From the NCBI GenBank assembly GCA_031376885.1, contig JANMEL010000128.1, forward strand, positions 1-48,838: DNA of 48,838 nucleotides, given 5' to 3'. The notes beneath the pieces are model-generated. The model ran no database searches. It saw only the letters and a list, made by a program, of their open reading frames with translations, and had not been told where the DNA came from. Of the stretch, positions 34,121-42,027 are shown piece after piece (within the stretch, counting starts at the first letter, position 1; the number at the start of each line of letters is the position of its first letter). The stretch is from Chamaesiphon sp031376885 (GTDB lineage: Bacteria; Cyanobacteriota; Cyanobacteriia; Cyanobacteriales; Chamaesiphonaceae). The position numbers and the translations under genes were made by a program.

Positions 34121-34732
34121 TTATTCAATCGGATCTAGTCTTAGCATTGAAACTAAGACACCTAAAACATTCTCTACTGGCAAAAGTGGATAATCTGTCA
34201 AATCTATCGATACAACCTTATCTGTTAACTTCAAAAACCTCCATACTGTTCCACTTGTCACTACTCCGTAGATTGTTTCTATCGATCGATTTTTGATGGT
34301 ATTAAATCGCTGTGCTGCAACCATTTCTGCCAAACATTGACCCAAAGCAGGCTTGAGATCTTCTTTTTTCGCTTCCACTAGCATCAACACTGGAGCTTTG
34401 ATATAAAGCTGTTCGGCAGATCTACTAATTAAGAAATCACAAAATCCATTGAGATCTGCTGCTACGTCTACATTAAACTCTTCACCTGAAAACACACCAA
34501 TTTGTCCATTCAGTTGACGTTTGACTTCTAGTAATACGGGATTAATGATTCCTTCCGATCGAGCCTTTTCACTACCAACAGCTACTGCCCACGGTACGTT
34601 TTCTAGTAATATTTGCTGAAGTAACGATGTTGGGTTGACTGGCTCGATCGCTGCAAACAAGTTTGATTCTTCTCGCACTATCAATTCAAAATCTTCTACG
34701 ACTCGACTAAGTGTAAATTTACTATATGGCAT
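34121..34732 (-). CDS. PD-(D/E)XK nuclease-like protein between hen1 and pnkp
   Basis: 203 residues, no signal peptide. The centre has an Asp-rich strand (NVDVAADLNGFCDFLISRS) and then VLMLVEAKKEDLKPALGQ, matching the D ... E-x-K metal-site pattern of PD-(D/E)XK enzymes; the following QCLAEMVAAQRFN helix fits the fold. The C-terminus, TIYGVVTSGTVWRFLKL, is typical of a cyanobacterial family of such nuclease-like proteins with unknown role. It lies 32 bases after hen1 and 38 bases before pnkp on the same strand, so all three are probably one transcript. Activity on RNA or DNA is not shown, and it may be a passenger. Confidence 0.72.
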   Translation of the reverse strand: MPYSKFTLSRVVEDFELIVREESNLFAAIEPVNPTSLLQQILLENVPWAVAVGSEKARSEGIINPVLLEVKRQLNGQIGVFSGEEFNVDVAADLNGFCDFLISRSAEQLYIKAPVLMLVEAKKEDLKPALGQCLAEMVAAQRFNTIKNRSIETIYGVVTSGTVWRFLKLTDKVVSIDLTDYPLLPVENVLGVLVSMLRLDPIE

Positions 34733-34764
34733 AAGTAGATATCTGCAATTATTGATAAAATAGA

Positions 34765-36159
34765 TTATGTTGGAAACTCATTTGGTGGGTTGGGTTTAAA
34801 ATATTTCTCAAATACTGCCATTTGTGTTGGTGCGCCAACTTCTAGATCTATCGATCCAATATCCTCAAAACTCACCGTATAATTAAACCTCTTAGCAATA
34901 CCTGTCGCCCAAGTTTGAAATTCAACCCTTGTCCATTCAAAGCGATGATCGTGATGGCGAAATTTACCAGATGGTAAATTTTCAAACTTGATATTGTACT
35001 CACTATTTGGCGTAGTAATCAGAACTAAATTTGGATGGGCAAATTCAAATACGACTCTTTCTAATGCGACTAATCGAGATTCGTCGAGATGTTCGATGAC
35101 TTCGACGAGAGTTGCCGCATCATAGTTTTCCAATCGTCGATCGCGATAATTTAATGAACCTTGAAATAGATCGACTAGCGAAAGTCGATCCGCAGAGAGA
35201 AACAGCCTATCTAATTTCTGCTGGGCATATTCAAGCGATCGATATGAAACATCCATCCCCCCAATCCGATCGAAGAATATATCCTTGGCGAGTAGAGTTA
35301 TCAGTTTTCCCTCACCACAACCGAGATCGATCGAGCTTTTAGCTTGATATTTTTTGAGTGTGGCGACGATAGTTTGCTGACGTACCTGATTTAAACTAAT
35401 TGGCTTCTCAATTGCTACCTCTTCTACTTCTGCGGGTTCTTCTTCTGCACCCAATTGAAGTAACGCCGACTGAGCGAGGGATTTTTGTCGCTTCAAATAA
35501 CGCTGGGTAATTTGCTCTTTTTGAGGATGCTCATTTAACCAACCTTCCCCATGTTTGAGCAGTTTGTCAACTTCGTCTGCACCTACCCAATAATGTTTGT
35601 CTGCATCTAGTACGGGAATTAAGACATACAAATGATTTAATAATGCTTGTACTGTCGTTGTTGCCGTTAATTCGACCGTAAAATAAGAACTATTCCCCCA
35701 CTCTGGAAAATGTTCGTCTAAAGGATGTTGAGTTGCCTTAACAGTATATCCCAATGGTTCAAACAACTGATGCAAAAATCCTTCACCACCCCGACAAGGT
35801 AGCACCGAAAGCTGTGCGGATAGAGGAATTTTTAAAGATACCAAATCTGGTCGATCGTTGCATTGTCCTGATAAAGCCGATCGAAATACTTTAGCGATCG
35901 CCACACTCAAAAAAGACGAAGCAACATAAGGTCTGTCATTCACATATTGGTCTAAACTAGTTGCCTTTCCCCGCACCAGATCGACTGGATCTACTTCTAA
36001 TAATAGTGTCGCCGTACAGCATTCTGTCGTCGCTTCAGGATAGAAAACATGCGATCGACCAAAAGTCAACTCGAAAGTCTGAAATCGATCGGGATGTTTG
36101 CCCAATAGATAGCCCAAATCCGTCGCAGGTGAATGAGTAGTACTAATCGTTAGCAGCAT
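34765..36159 (-). CDS. hen1: 3 prime-terminal RNA ribose 2 prime-O-methyltransferase Hen1
   Basis: 464 residues, the full bacterial form. The N-terminal half (1-250) is the Hen1-specific domain that binds and activates Pnkp. The C-terminal half is the methyltransferase, with SAM site DLGCGEG (278-284), the metal motif EVIEHL with E353, E356 and H357, and RHHDHRFEWTRVEF (401-414) carrying the fourth metal His. Known Hen1 methylates the 3 prime end of broken RNA before ligation, so that the healed RNA resists a second cut. It heads the minus-strand operon and diverges from the ATP-grasp gene (106-base spacer). Confidence 0.95.
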   Translation of the reverse strand: MLLTISTTHSPATDLGYLLGKHPDRFQTFELTFGRSHVFYPEATTECCTATLLLEVDPVDLVRGKATSLDQYVNDRPYVASSFLSVAIAKVFRSALSGQCNDRPDLVSLKIPLSAQLSVLPCRGGEGFLHQLFEPLGYTVKATQHPLDEHFPEWGNSSYFTVELTATTTVQALLNHLYVLIPVLDADKHYWVGADEVDKLLKHGEGWLNEHPQKEQITQRYLKRQKSLAQSALLQLGAEEEPAEVEEVAIEKPISLNQVRQQTIVATLKKYQAKSSIDLGCGEGKLITLLAKDIFFDRIGGMDVSYRSLEYAQQKLDRLFLSADRLSLVDLFQGSLNYRDRRLENYDAATLVEVIEHLDESRLVALERVVFEFAHPNLVLITTPNSEYNIKFENLPSGKFRHHDHRFEWTRVEFQTWATGIAKRFNYTVSFEDIGSIDLEVGAPTQMAVFEKYFKPNPPNEFPT

Positions 36160-36265
36160 AAGTAAATGTTGTAGCTCAAATCTAAAGTTCCCAAATCGAT
36201 CGACGAAGATCGAATTTTCAGATACAATTCGGAAGATAACTCGTGGAAAGTTTGGGAGATCGATC

Positions 36266-37288
36266 GTGTCAGTATTACGAGTTTTGCACCTTATCGGATC
36301 GGCAGTTAGTGAATTTTACTGCGATTTGTCGCGGTTATATGCCGGAGACTGTCTAGAAAATACCGCCAATCCCAGCCGCTACGAATTTCATATTGCTTAT
36401 ATCACGCCTGACAGACAGTGGCGTTTTCCCACATCACTGAGTGCGGAATCGATCGCCGCAGCTAAACCCCTGTCTGTGTCTGAAGCAATCCAAACATTAC
36501 TAGATCTCGAAATTGATGTCATGATACCCCAGATGTTTTGCGTACCAGGGATGACTCAATATCGCGCCCTATTCGAGCTGCTAAAAATTCCCTACGTCGG
36601 CAATACATCCGACTTGATGGCATTAGTAGCCGACAAAGCCAAAACCAAAGCAGTCGTCGCCGCTGCTGGAGTAATTGTACCACAGGGAGAAGTCCTCCGC
36701 GCTGGCGATCGACCCACCATCGACTTCCCCCTAGTGATCAAACCGATGAATGGCGATAATTCGATCGGTGTAACATTAGTCACAGATGCCAAAGACTATG
36801 AAGCCGCCTTCCAGACAGCCTTAACTCACGGCGACGAAGTACTAGTCGAAACATTCATCCCATTGGGGCGAGAAGTCCGCTGTGGGGTCATCGTTCGCGA
36901 TGGCGAGTTAATTTGCCTCCCACTCGAAGAATACGCCCTAGACCCCAATACGCGCCCAATTAGAAGCTATGCCGATAAGCTCAAACAAAATGATGATGGT
37001 GACTTGGACTTTGCCGCCAAAGATGCTACCAAATCTTGGGTAATTGACATCGCAGATCCGATTACCGAAAGGGTGTGGGAGATGGCGAGAAAATGTCACG
37101 TCGCATTAGGCTGTCGTCACTATAGTCTATTCGATTTTCGGATCGACCCCCATGGAAATCCTTTCTTCTTGGAAGCGGGTTTATATTGCTCTTTTGCACA
37201 AACTAGCGTACTTTCGGCAATGACAGAAGCATCGGGAATTTCATTAGCAACGTTCTTTCACAGTATGTTAGAGGATGCCTTAAATTAA
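36266..37288 (+). CDS. ATP-grasp ligase, D-alanine-D-alanine ligase-like
   Basis: 340 residues. It shows the ATP-grasp plan: an N-terminal Rossmann-like part, the region FELLKIPYVGNTSDLMALVADKAKTK, the ATP-binding FPLVIKPMNGDNSIGV, VLVETFIPLGREVRCGV, and the C-terminal metal-binding FDFRIDPHGNPFFLEAG. These match D-Ala-D-Ala ligase-like enzymes. The acceptor site departs from housekeeping Ddl, so it may make another peptide or amino-acid bond; no mycosporine or other pathway genes are near to decide. The start is GTG at 36266. It is divergent from hen1. Confidence 0.82.
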   Translation: MSVLRVLHLIGSAVSEFYCDLSRLYAGDCLENTANPSRYEFHIAYITPDRQWRFPTSLSAESIAAAKPLSVSEAIQTLLDLEIDVMIPQMFCVPGMTQYRALFELLKIPYVGNTSDLMALVADKAKTKAVVAAAGVIVPQGEVLRAGDRPTIDFPLVIKPMNGDNSIGVTLVTDAKDYEAAFQTALTHGDEVLVETFIPLGREVRCGVIVRDGELICLPLEEYALDPNTRPIRSYADKLKQNDDGDLDFAAKDATKSWVIDIADPITERVWEMARKCHVALGCRHYSLFDFRIDPHGNPFFLEAGLYCSFAQTSVLSAMTEASGISLATFFHSMLEDALN

Positions 37289-37356
37289 ATGTTAAATCAT
37301 TAGACAGCTAAATCTATCGATTGGCGGACATTAGCAACTTCCGATCGATCTTAGAG

Positions 37357-37695
37357 CTAAACTTCAGATCTTGTCAAAGAACCTTTTACAACTGCAACGT
37401 GAAAGGGTTTGCCAGATGTTCTAGGGATCCAACCCATTTCTAATGCTTGCTCTATCCAAAGTGCAACATTAGCAGGTGCGATCGGGTCGATCTGAGTTAC
37501 ACTAAATCCCTGTGGATGGAGGCGATCTGTTGCAATTATTAGCTTTGAACCAGGTTCTTGAGCGTGCTCGATCGCCATGTGGAGACAACTCTCTGGATCG
37601 CAAGATTGTAAATAAGTCGCTTTTCTGCGAATGAGCCAGATAAATGGTTCTGCCCCAACAATAATTGTTCGTGTACCTTTCTTTGGTATCGACAT
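37357..37695 (-). CDS. Conserved-looking small protein, function unknown
   Basis: 112 residues. Pattern: PFIWLIRRKATYLQS, a central HMAIEHAQEPGSKLIIATD and the C-terminal ALEMGWIPRTSGKPFHVAV. The compact, evenly conserved look and the MGWxPRxxGKPF ending suggest a real family, but I cannot name a function. No Cys pair, signal peptide or membrane segment. It precedes narB (145 bases) on the same strand in map terms, but lies downstream of it in transcription, so it could be the tail of the nitrate operon or independent. Confidence 0.6.
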   Translation of the reverse strand: MSIPKKGTRTIIVGAEPFIWLIRRKATYLQSCDPESCLHMAIEHAQEPGSKLIIATDRLHPQGFSVTQIDPIAPANVALWIEQALEMGWIPRTSGKPFHVAVVKGSLTRSEV

Positions 37696-37840
37696 TTGGT
37701 TTAGATATCAGTTATTTTATCGATCTAACTTGAAGATTGATGAGAACTAATGGAGATCGATCGAGTCGATCGATCTAGGGGCGTTACGTTCGACATCAGA
37801 CAGATAATCGATCTCTGGGTTGATGTCTGGCATACTTGCA

Positions 37841-40051
37841 TCATTTGGCCTCAATTAATTCTCCAGATGCTTGAAAGCTAGATTCGATCTCACTCGCCGA
37901 CGACGATAAAATCGATCGCACAGGCACCAATTGTACCGCACAAGCCTTGAGTTCTGGCTGGAGCGAATCAGGACAAGCCGCAGAATGAGTAAAAGCATTC
38001 GCCTCAGCATCTTTTGCCCACAACTCTCCCCAGTGCATCGGTACAAACACCGTTCCTCGATTGATGGCTGATGTCACCAAGACGGGAAATCTACCCTTAC
38101 CTCGACGAGATCGAACTTCTACCCATTCTCCATTAGTTATTTTCAAGTTCGCCGCATCACGGGGATGGATTTCTAGGAATGGTGCGGGGTGCATTTGTTG
38201 AATTTTGGGGATCCGTCCCGTCCGTGTCATCGTGTGCCAATGACCGTACAATCGTCCTGTGGTGAGAACAAATGGATAATTTGGGTCTGGGGGTTCTGCC
38301 AAGCCTTTGGAGTGGCAGGCGGCAAATTTGGCACGTTTGTCGGGATGGTGAAATTGGAGATTAGTATATAGTCGTTTCCCATATTGGGTTTTGTAGCCTG
38401 TAGGATGGGGCCATTGTGTCGGCCCATTGGCGCGGAGATATTCATGGCTCAATCCAGTCACATCACAGGGACGACCCGCACTAAGTTTGGCAAATTCATC
38501 ATACACCTCCGCACTATTGCGAAACTGAAACTGCTCTTCAAAACCCAATCTTCGACCTACTTCGGCGAATATTTCCCAGTCAGCTTTCGCCGCTCCCAGG
38601 GGCATTCTAAAAGCAGGGCAAAGAGTGACGGTGCGCTCGGAATTGGTCATTGTCCCTGTTTTTTCGCTCCACTGACTAGCTGGAAGCAGGACATGAGCAT
38701 ATTTAGATGTTTCTGTTGGGTAATAGGCATCCTGATAAACTGTAAATGGCGATCGCGATAAAGCTGCTTTTGTCCGCTCCAAGTCTGGCATACTTACCGC
38801 CGGATTGGTCGCTACAATCCACAGCAAGCCGATCGATTCGGTTTCCATGCCTGTTATCATCTCCCAAGCAGTTTTACCCACTCGATCGGAGATTTTACCC
38901 GCAGGCAGTCCCCACAACTGTTCCACTTCCGCTCGTTGAGCTGGATTTTTGACCACTCGATAGCCTGGGAGTAGATGGGCGAGTCCTCCCGCTTCTCTCC
39001 CCCCCATTGCATTCGGCTGTCCAGTGAGGGAAAATGGCCCTGCGCCAGGTCTGCCAATCTGTCCGGTCATCAGATGGAGGTTGATAATATGCCGCACTTT
39101 GGCGGTACCCTCGCTCGACTGATTGACACCCATCGACCACAAAGACAAGACATTATTTGCCGCTCCCCACCATTTGGCGGTGGTTCTCAAGTCTGCGGGA
39201 TCTATCCCACATTTAGCGGCGACTACTTCGGGGGGATAATGCTCGATCACTTTGAGAAAGTCGGGGAAATTGCTAGTACAGGATTCGATAAATTGCAGAT
39301 CCAATTTATTCCAGCGCAGGAGTAAATGAGCAATCCCATTTAATAAATCGATATCTGTGCCAGGAGTAATCGCTAGATGAATATCTGCGGCTTCAGCCGT
39401 AGCTGTGCGCCGAGGATCGACGACGACCATTTTGACGCGAGCATTGTTCTTCTGATATTTTCGCAGGCGGTTAAATATAATTGGGTGACATTCTGCCGTA
39501 TTTGTGCCGATTAGAAAGGCAAAATCGGCCTCTTCCAAGTCATCATAACAACAGGGTGGGCCATCAGCTCCAAAGCTTTGAATATATCCCGATACTGCCG
39601 AAGACATACATAGCCGAGAATTAGCATCAAAATTATTCGTTCCTAGACAACCCTTGAGTAATTTTTGGGCGGTATAATAGTCCTCAGTTTGAAATTGTCC
39701 AGAACCATACATACAAATACCATCGGCACCTTCGATCGACAGTACAGATCGAATTCGATCGACAATCCGCTCATATGCCTCATCCCAAGTTGCCCGCACA
39801 AAAGGTTGGTCTAAACTATCCCGCACCATCGGATATGATAACCGATCCTTGTACAAAGACTCGCTAATAGTCGCTCCTTTGACACACACCATTCCCTGAC
39901 TCGAAGGATGAGACTTATCGCCGACTACTTTCCAAATTGGCGTACCAGTACTATCTCGAACGATCGATTTTCCTGGTTGCGCGGGTGGAGAAGCTAATAA
40001 ACCACATCCCACACCACAATAAGGGCAAAGTGTTTTGATTGTGTCAGTCAT
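37841..40051 (-). CDS. narB: Ferredoxin-nitrate reductase NarB
   Basis: Assimilatory, cytoplasmic, molybdenum-bis-MGD enzyme that reduces nitrate to nitrite with ferredoxin. 736 residues, normal length. The 4Fe-4S cluster Cys are C9, C12, C16 and C56 (CPYCGVGC and GMVCVKG). The Mo-ligand Cys is C148 in DANSRLCMSSAV; the pterin-binding regions TNTAECHPI, VVDPRRTATAE and TGRLYGHWHTMTRTGR are clear. It follows nrtP by 42 bases, so both are probably read from the NtcA promoter at 41.7 kb. nirA (nitrite reductase) is absent here. The C-terminal tail is slightly extended and Ser-rich. Confidence 0.97.
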   Translation of the reverse strand: MTDTIKTLCPYCGVGCGLLASPPAQPGKSIVRDSTGTPIWKVVGDKSHPSSQGMVCVKGATISESLYKDRLSYPMVRDSLDQPFVRATWDEAYERIVDRIRSVLSIEGADGICMYGSGQFQTEDYYTAQKLLKGCLGTNNFDANSRLCMSSAVSGYIQSFGADGPPCCYDDLEEADFAFLIGTNTAECHPIIFNRLRKYQKNNARVKMVVVDPRRTATAEAADIHLAITPGTDIDLLNGIAHLLLRWNKLDLQFIESCTSNFPDFLKVIEHYPPEVVAAKCGIDPADLRTTAKWWGAANNVLSLWSMGVNQSSEGTAKVRHIINLHLMTGQIGRPGAGPFSLTGQPNAMGGREAGGLAHLLPGYRVVKNPAQRAEVEQLWGLPAGKISDRVGKTAWEMITGMETESIGLLWIVATNPAVSMPDLERTKAALSRSPFTVYQDAYYPTETSKYAHVLLPASQWSEKTGTMTNSERTVTLCPAFRMPLGAAKADWEIFAEVGRRLGFEEQFQFRNSAEVYDEFAKLSAGRPCDVTGLSHEYLRANGPTQWPHPTGYKTQYGKRLYTNLQFHHPDKRAKFAACHSKGLAEPPDPNYPFVLTTGRLYGHWHTMTRTGRIPKIQQMHPAPFLEIHPRDAANLKITNGEWVEVRSRRGKGRFPVLVTSAINRGTVFVPMHWGELWAKDAEANAFTHSAACPDSLQPELKACAVQLVPVRSILSSSASEIESSFQASGELIEAK

Positions 40052-40093
40052 AAAGTGGTGAGGGTGAGGGGTAAGGGATGAAAATAATAGAGA

Positions 40094-41587
40094 TTAGTAG
40101 GGATCTTTATTATCAATGATGGCGATCGCATGTACATCACCAACACTGTCGATCCCAAAAGAGTTCCGTGGTTCCTTGAGGAAAAAAGCACATAAGAAAG
40201 CACAGATTAAGGCACCAATCCCCATGCTAGCAAATAGTGTCCGAGCGTCAGTTAGACTAAAAATAGTCAGATAAACAACACCACCAAAATTGCCATAGGC
40301 ACCCACATTTCCGGCAATCTGTCCAGTAATTTCTTTTTTGATCGAAGGTACAATGGCATAAGTACCACCGCAACCAGCTTGAGCGAATAATGCGGAGAAC
40401 ATTGTTGCCAATATAGCCAAAGGCAAAGCCCAGGTTTTATCGATCGCATAAGTCGCCAAATAACCTATTCCAATTCCCACCGATACCCATGTCATCGTCC
40501 ATTTCCGACTGCCGAATTTATCAGAAATCAATCCACCCGAAGGACGAGAAAACAGATTCAAGAATGGGTAGCTAGCCGCAATCATCGCCGCAGCAGCATG
40601 TTCGAGTGCGAATGTTTTTTCAAAAAAGACAGGTAACATCGAAACAGCCGCAAGTTCAGAACCAAAACTGATGATATAAGTTAACTGTAATAATGCCACC
40701 TGACTAAATTCATATCGCTCCGCTGGAGCAAATTGTTTTCGACCCAAAACAACTTCACTATTGACCAACCAAGCTTGATAAGATTGGTAAGCATACAAAC
40801 CCGCTAATAAAACCCAAATCAGATACATTTGGTCTGAATTAAGGAAATGTAAATTCTTCTGCGCCAATCGCCATGCCAATAAACCGAGGGCAAAAATCAG
40901 CCCGAAGTTCATAATTAATAAGCCGTAGAAATCTCCCGCACTGGTAACTTCCATCGCGCCATATTTTTTTGGTCGCTTGTACTCTTTCCCTGGGGGAGTA
41001 TCTGTGACGTTATTGTAATAAACTACGCCATAAATTGCCGCAATTACTCCAGTTGAAACGACCGCCAATCGCCAATTGGCAGCTCCTCCGGCTACAGCCG
41101 TAGCAGTTGCGACTAAAGGTAGCGCAAATTCAGCCCCAAAAGCCCCAAAGTTGCCCCAACCACCATAAATCCCCTGTGCCATTCCGATATCCTCTGGGGG
41201 GAACCATTCTGATACCATCCGAATCCCCAACACAAAACCAGATCCCACAATTCCCATTAGCAATCTAGCTATGACCATTTGGCCAAAATCTTGGGCTAGA
41301 GCTGTCGCAATACAAGGGACGATCGCAAATATCAGTAAGATGGAATAGGTGATACGCGGCCCGAACTTGTCGAGTAATGCACCAATAATAATCCGCGCAG
41401 GTATGGTAATGGCGAGGTTGCAGATTAGGATGGTTTTGATTTGCGCTTCGTCTAAATTCAGTTCTTTACCAATTATTGAGGCAAAGGGAGCGAAGTTAAA
41501 CCAACAAACGAAGGTCAGAAAGAAGGCAAACCAAGTGAGGTGTAAGATTCGATAAGAACCTTTGAATGTGAGCAATCCCTTTAACAT
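40094..41587 (-). CDS. nrtP: Nitrate/nitrite permease NrtP (MFS)
   Basis: 497 residues with 12 predicted transmembrane segments of the major facilitator superfamily, nitrate/nitrite porter type. Family marks are GGWGNFGAFGAEFALP (near residue 142) and its second-half counterpart GNVGAYGNFGGVVYLT, plus the inter-helix motif GALLDKFGPRITY. A hydrophilic loop of about 100 residues near 200-300 is characteristic of cyanobacterial NrtP. Many freshwater cyanobacteria use the ABC system NrtABCD instead; this strain uses the single-protein type. It is first in the operon, before narB, and has an NtcA-type promoter. Confidence 0.95.
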   Translation of the reverse strand: MLKGLLTFKGSYRILHLTWFAFFLTFVCWFNFAPFASIIGKELNLDEAQIKTILICNLAITIPARIIIGALLDKFGPRITYSILLIFAIVPCIATALAQDFGQMVIARLLMGIVGSGFVLGIRMVSEWFPPEDIGMAQGIYGGWGNFGAFGAEFALPLVATATAVAGGAANWRLAVVSTGVIAAIYGVVYYNNVTDTPPGKEYKRPKKYGAMEVTSAGDFYGLLIMNFGLIFALGLLAWRLAQKNLHFLNSDQMYLIWVLLAGLYAYQSYQAWLVNSEVVLGRKQFAPAERYEFSQVALLQLTYIISFGSELAAVSMLPVFFEKTFALEHAAAAMIAASYPFLNLFSRPSGGLISDKFGSRKWTMTWVSVGIGIGYLATYAIDKTWALPLAILATMFSALFAQAGCGGTYAIVPSIKKEITGQIAGNVGAYGNFGGVVYLTIFSLTDARTLFASMGIGALICAFLCAFFLKEPRNSFGIDSVGDVHAIAIIDNKDPY

Positions 41588-41668
41588 CAGACATAACCAT
41601 ATAGACTATCGCGGTCGATCGGTGTAATATTAATGCTTTTAAAATACATATTTAGCTCAATAACATCA

Positions 41669-41710
41669 ATACTACATCTAAACTTATCGCTTATAAGTAT
41701 CTTACGATAC
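41669..41710 (-). promoter_or_regulatory. NtcA-activated promoter of nrtP-narB
   Basis: GTA at 41697-41699 and TAC at 41708-41710, separated by eight bases, make the palindromic NtcA box GTA-N8-TAC. On the minus strand, exactly 22 bases downstream, is TAGTAT (41674-41669), matching the -10 form TAN3T. Box, spacing and -10 all match the class II NtcA promoter. NtcA activates such genes when nitrogen is limiting. The leader to the nrtP ATG is about 75 bases. Confidence 0.85.
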
Positions 41711-41889
41711 AAATTCTCGGCTATTTGAGGTCGAGTACATTAAAATTATGCGATATGTGCATCCAAGCAGACCCTAAATCTAAAATTAGCGGTGTTGGTT
41801 TCAAACTGGTGCAAAATGTGACTATGATTTAGAGCAGCGAGATCGGTAAAGTGTAACGGTTTTATCTCACCTATCAGAGTTCGTCGGGT

Positions 41890-41895
41890 ATAATT
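41890..41895 (+). promoter_or_regulatory. Candidate -10 element for the NACHT gene
   Basis: TATAAT lies 133 bases before the chosen ATG (42028) and 52 before the alternative TTG (41947). The -35 position has no clear TTGACA, so this is a suggestion only. Confidence 0.3.
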
Positions 41896-42027
41896 CGCGT
41901 GATATAGATGTTGCTGCCATTGAACGGAGACTTTTGAGACCGCCGTTTGACATCAAAACTTTACATTTGCCTTCCAAGACCTTTGCAGCAAGGGATTTGG
42001 GTAAGCTCTTTAAATGCTCGACAGCTT

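Larger units (their letters stand above)
41588..42027. other. Divergent control region between nrtP and the NACHT gene
   Basis: Holds the NtcA-type promoter for nrtP (minus) and a TATAAT (41890-41895) that may serve the NACHT gene (plus). No other gene. If the NACHT gene starts at the alternative TTG 41947, the region is shorter. Confidence 0.6.

Noticed and set aside
41947..42027. TTG-initiated N-terminal extension of the NACHT protein
   Set aside because: It starts at TTG without a well-placed ribosome site, and its 27 residues do not look like the following helical region; ATG 42028 is simpler, though not proven.
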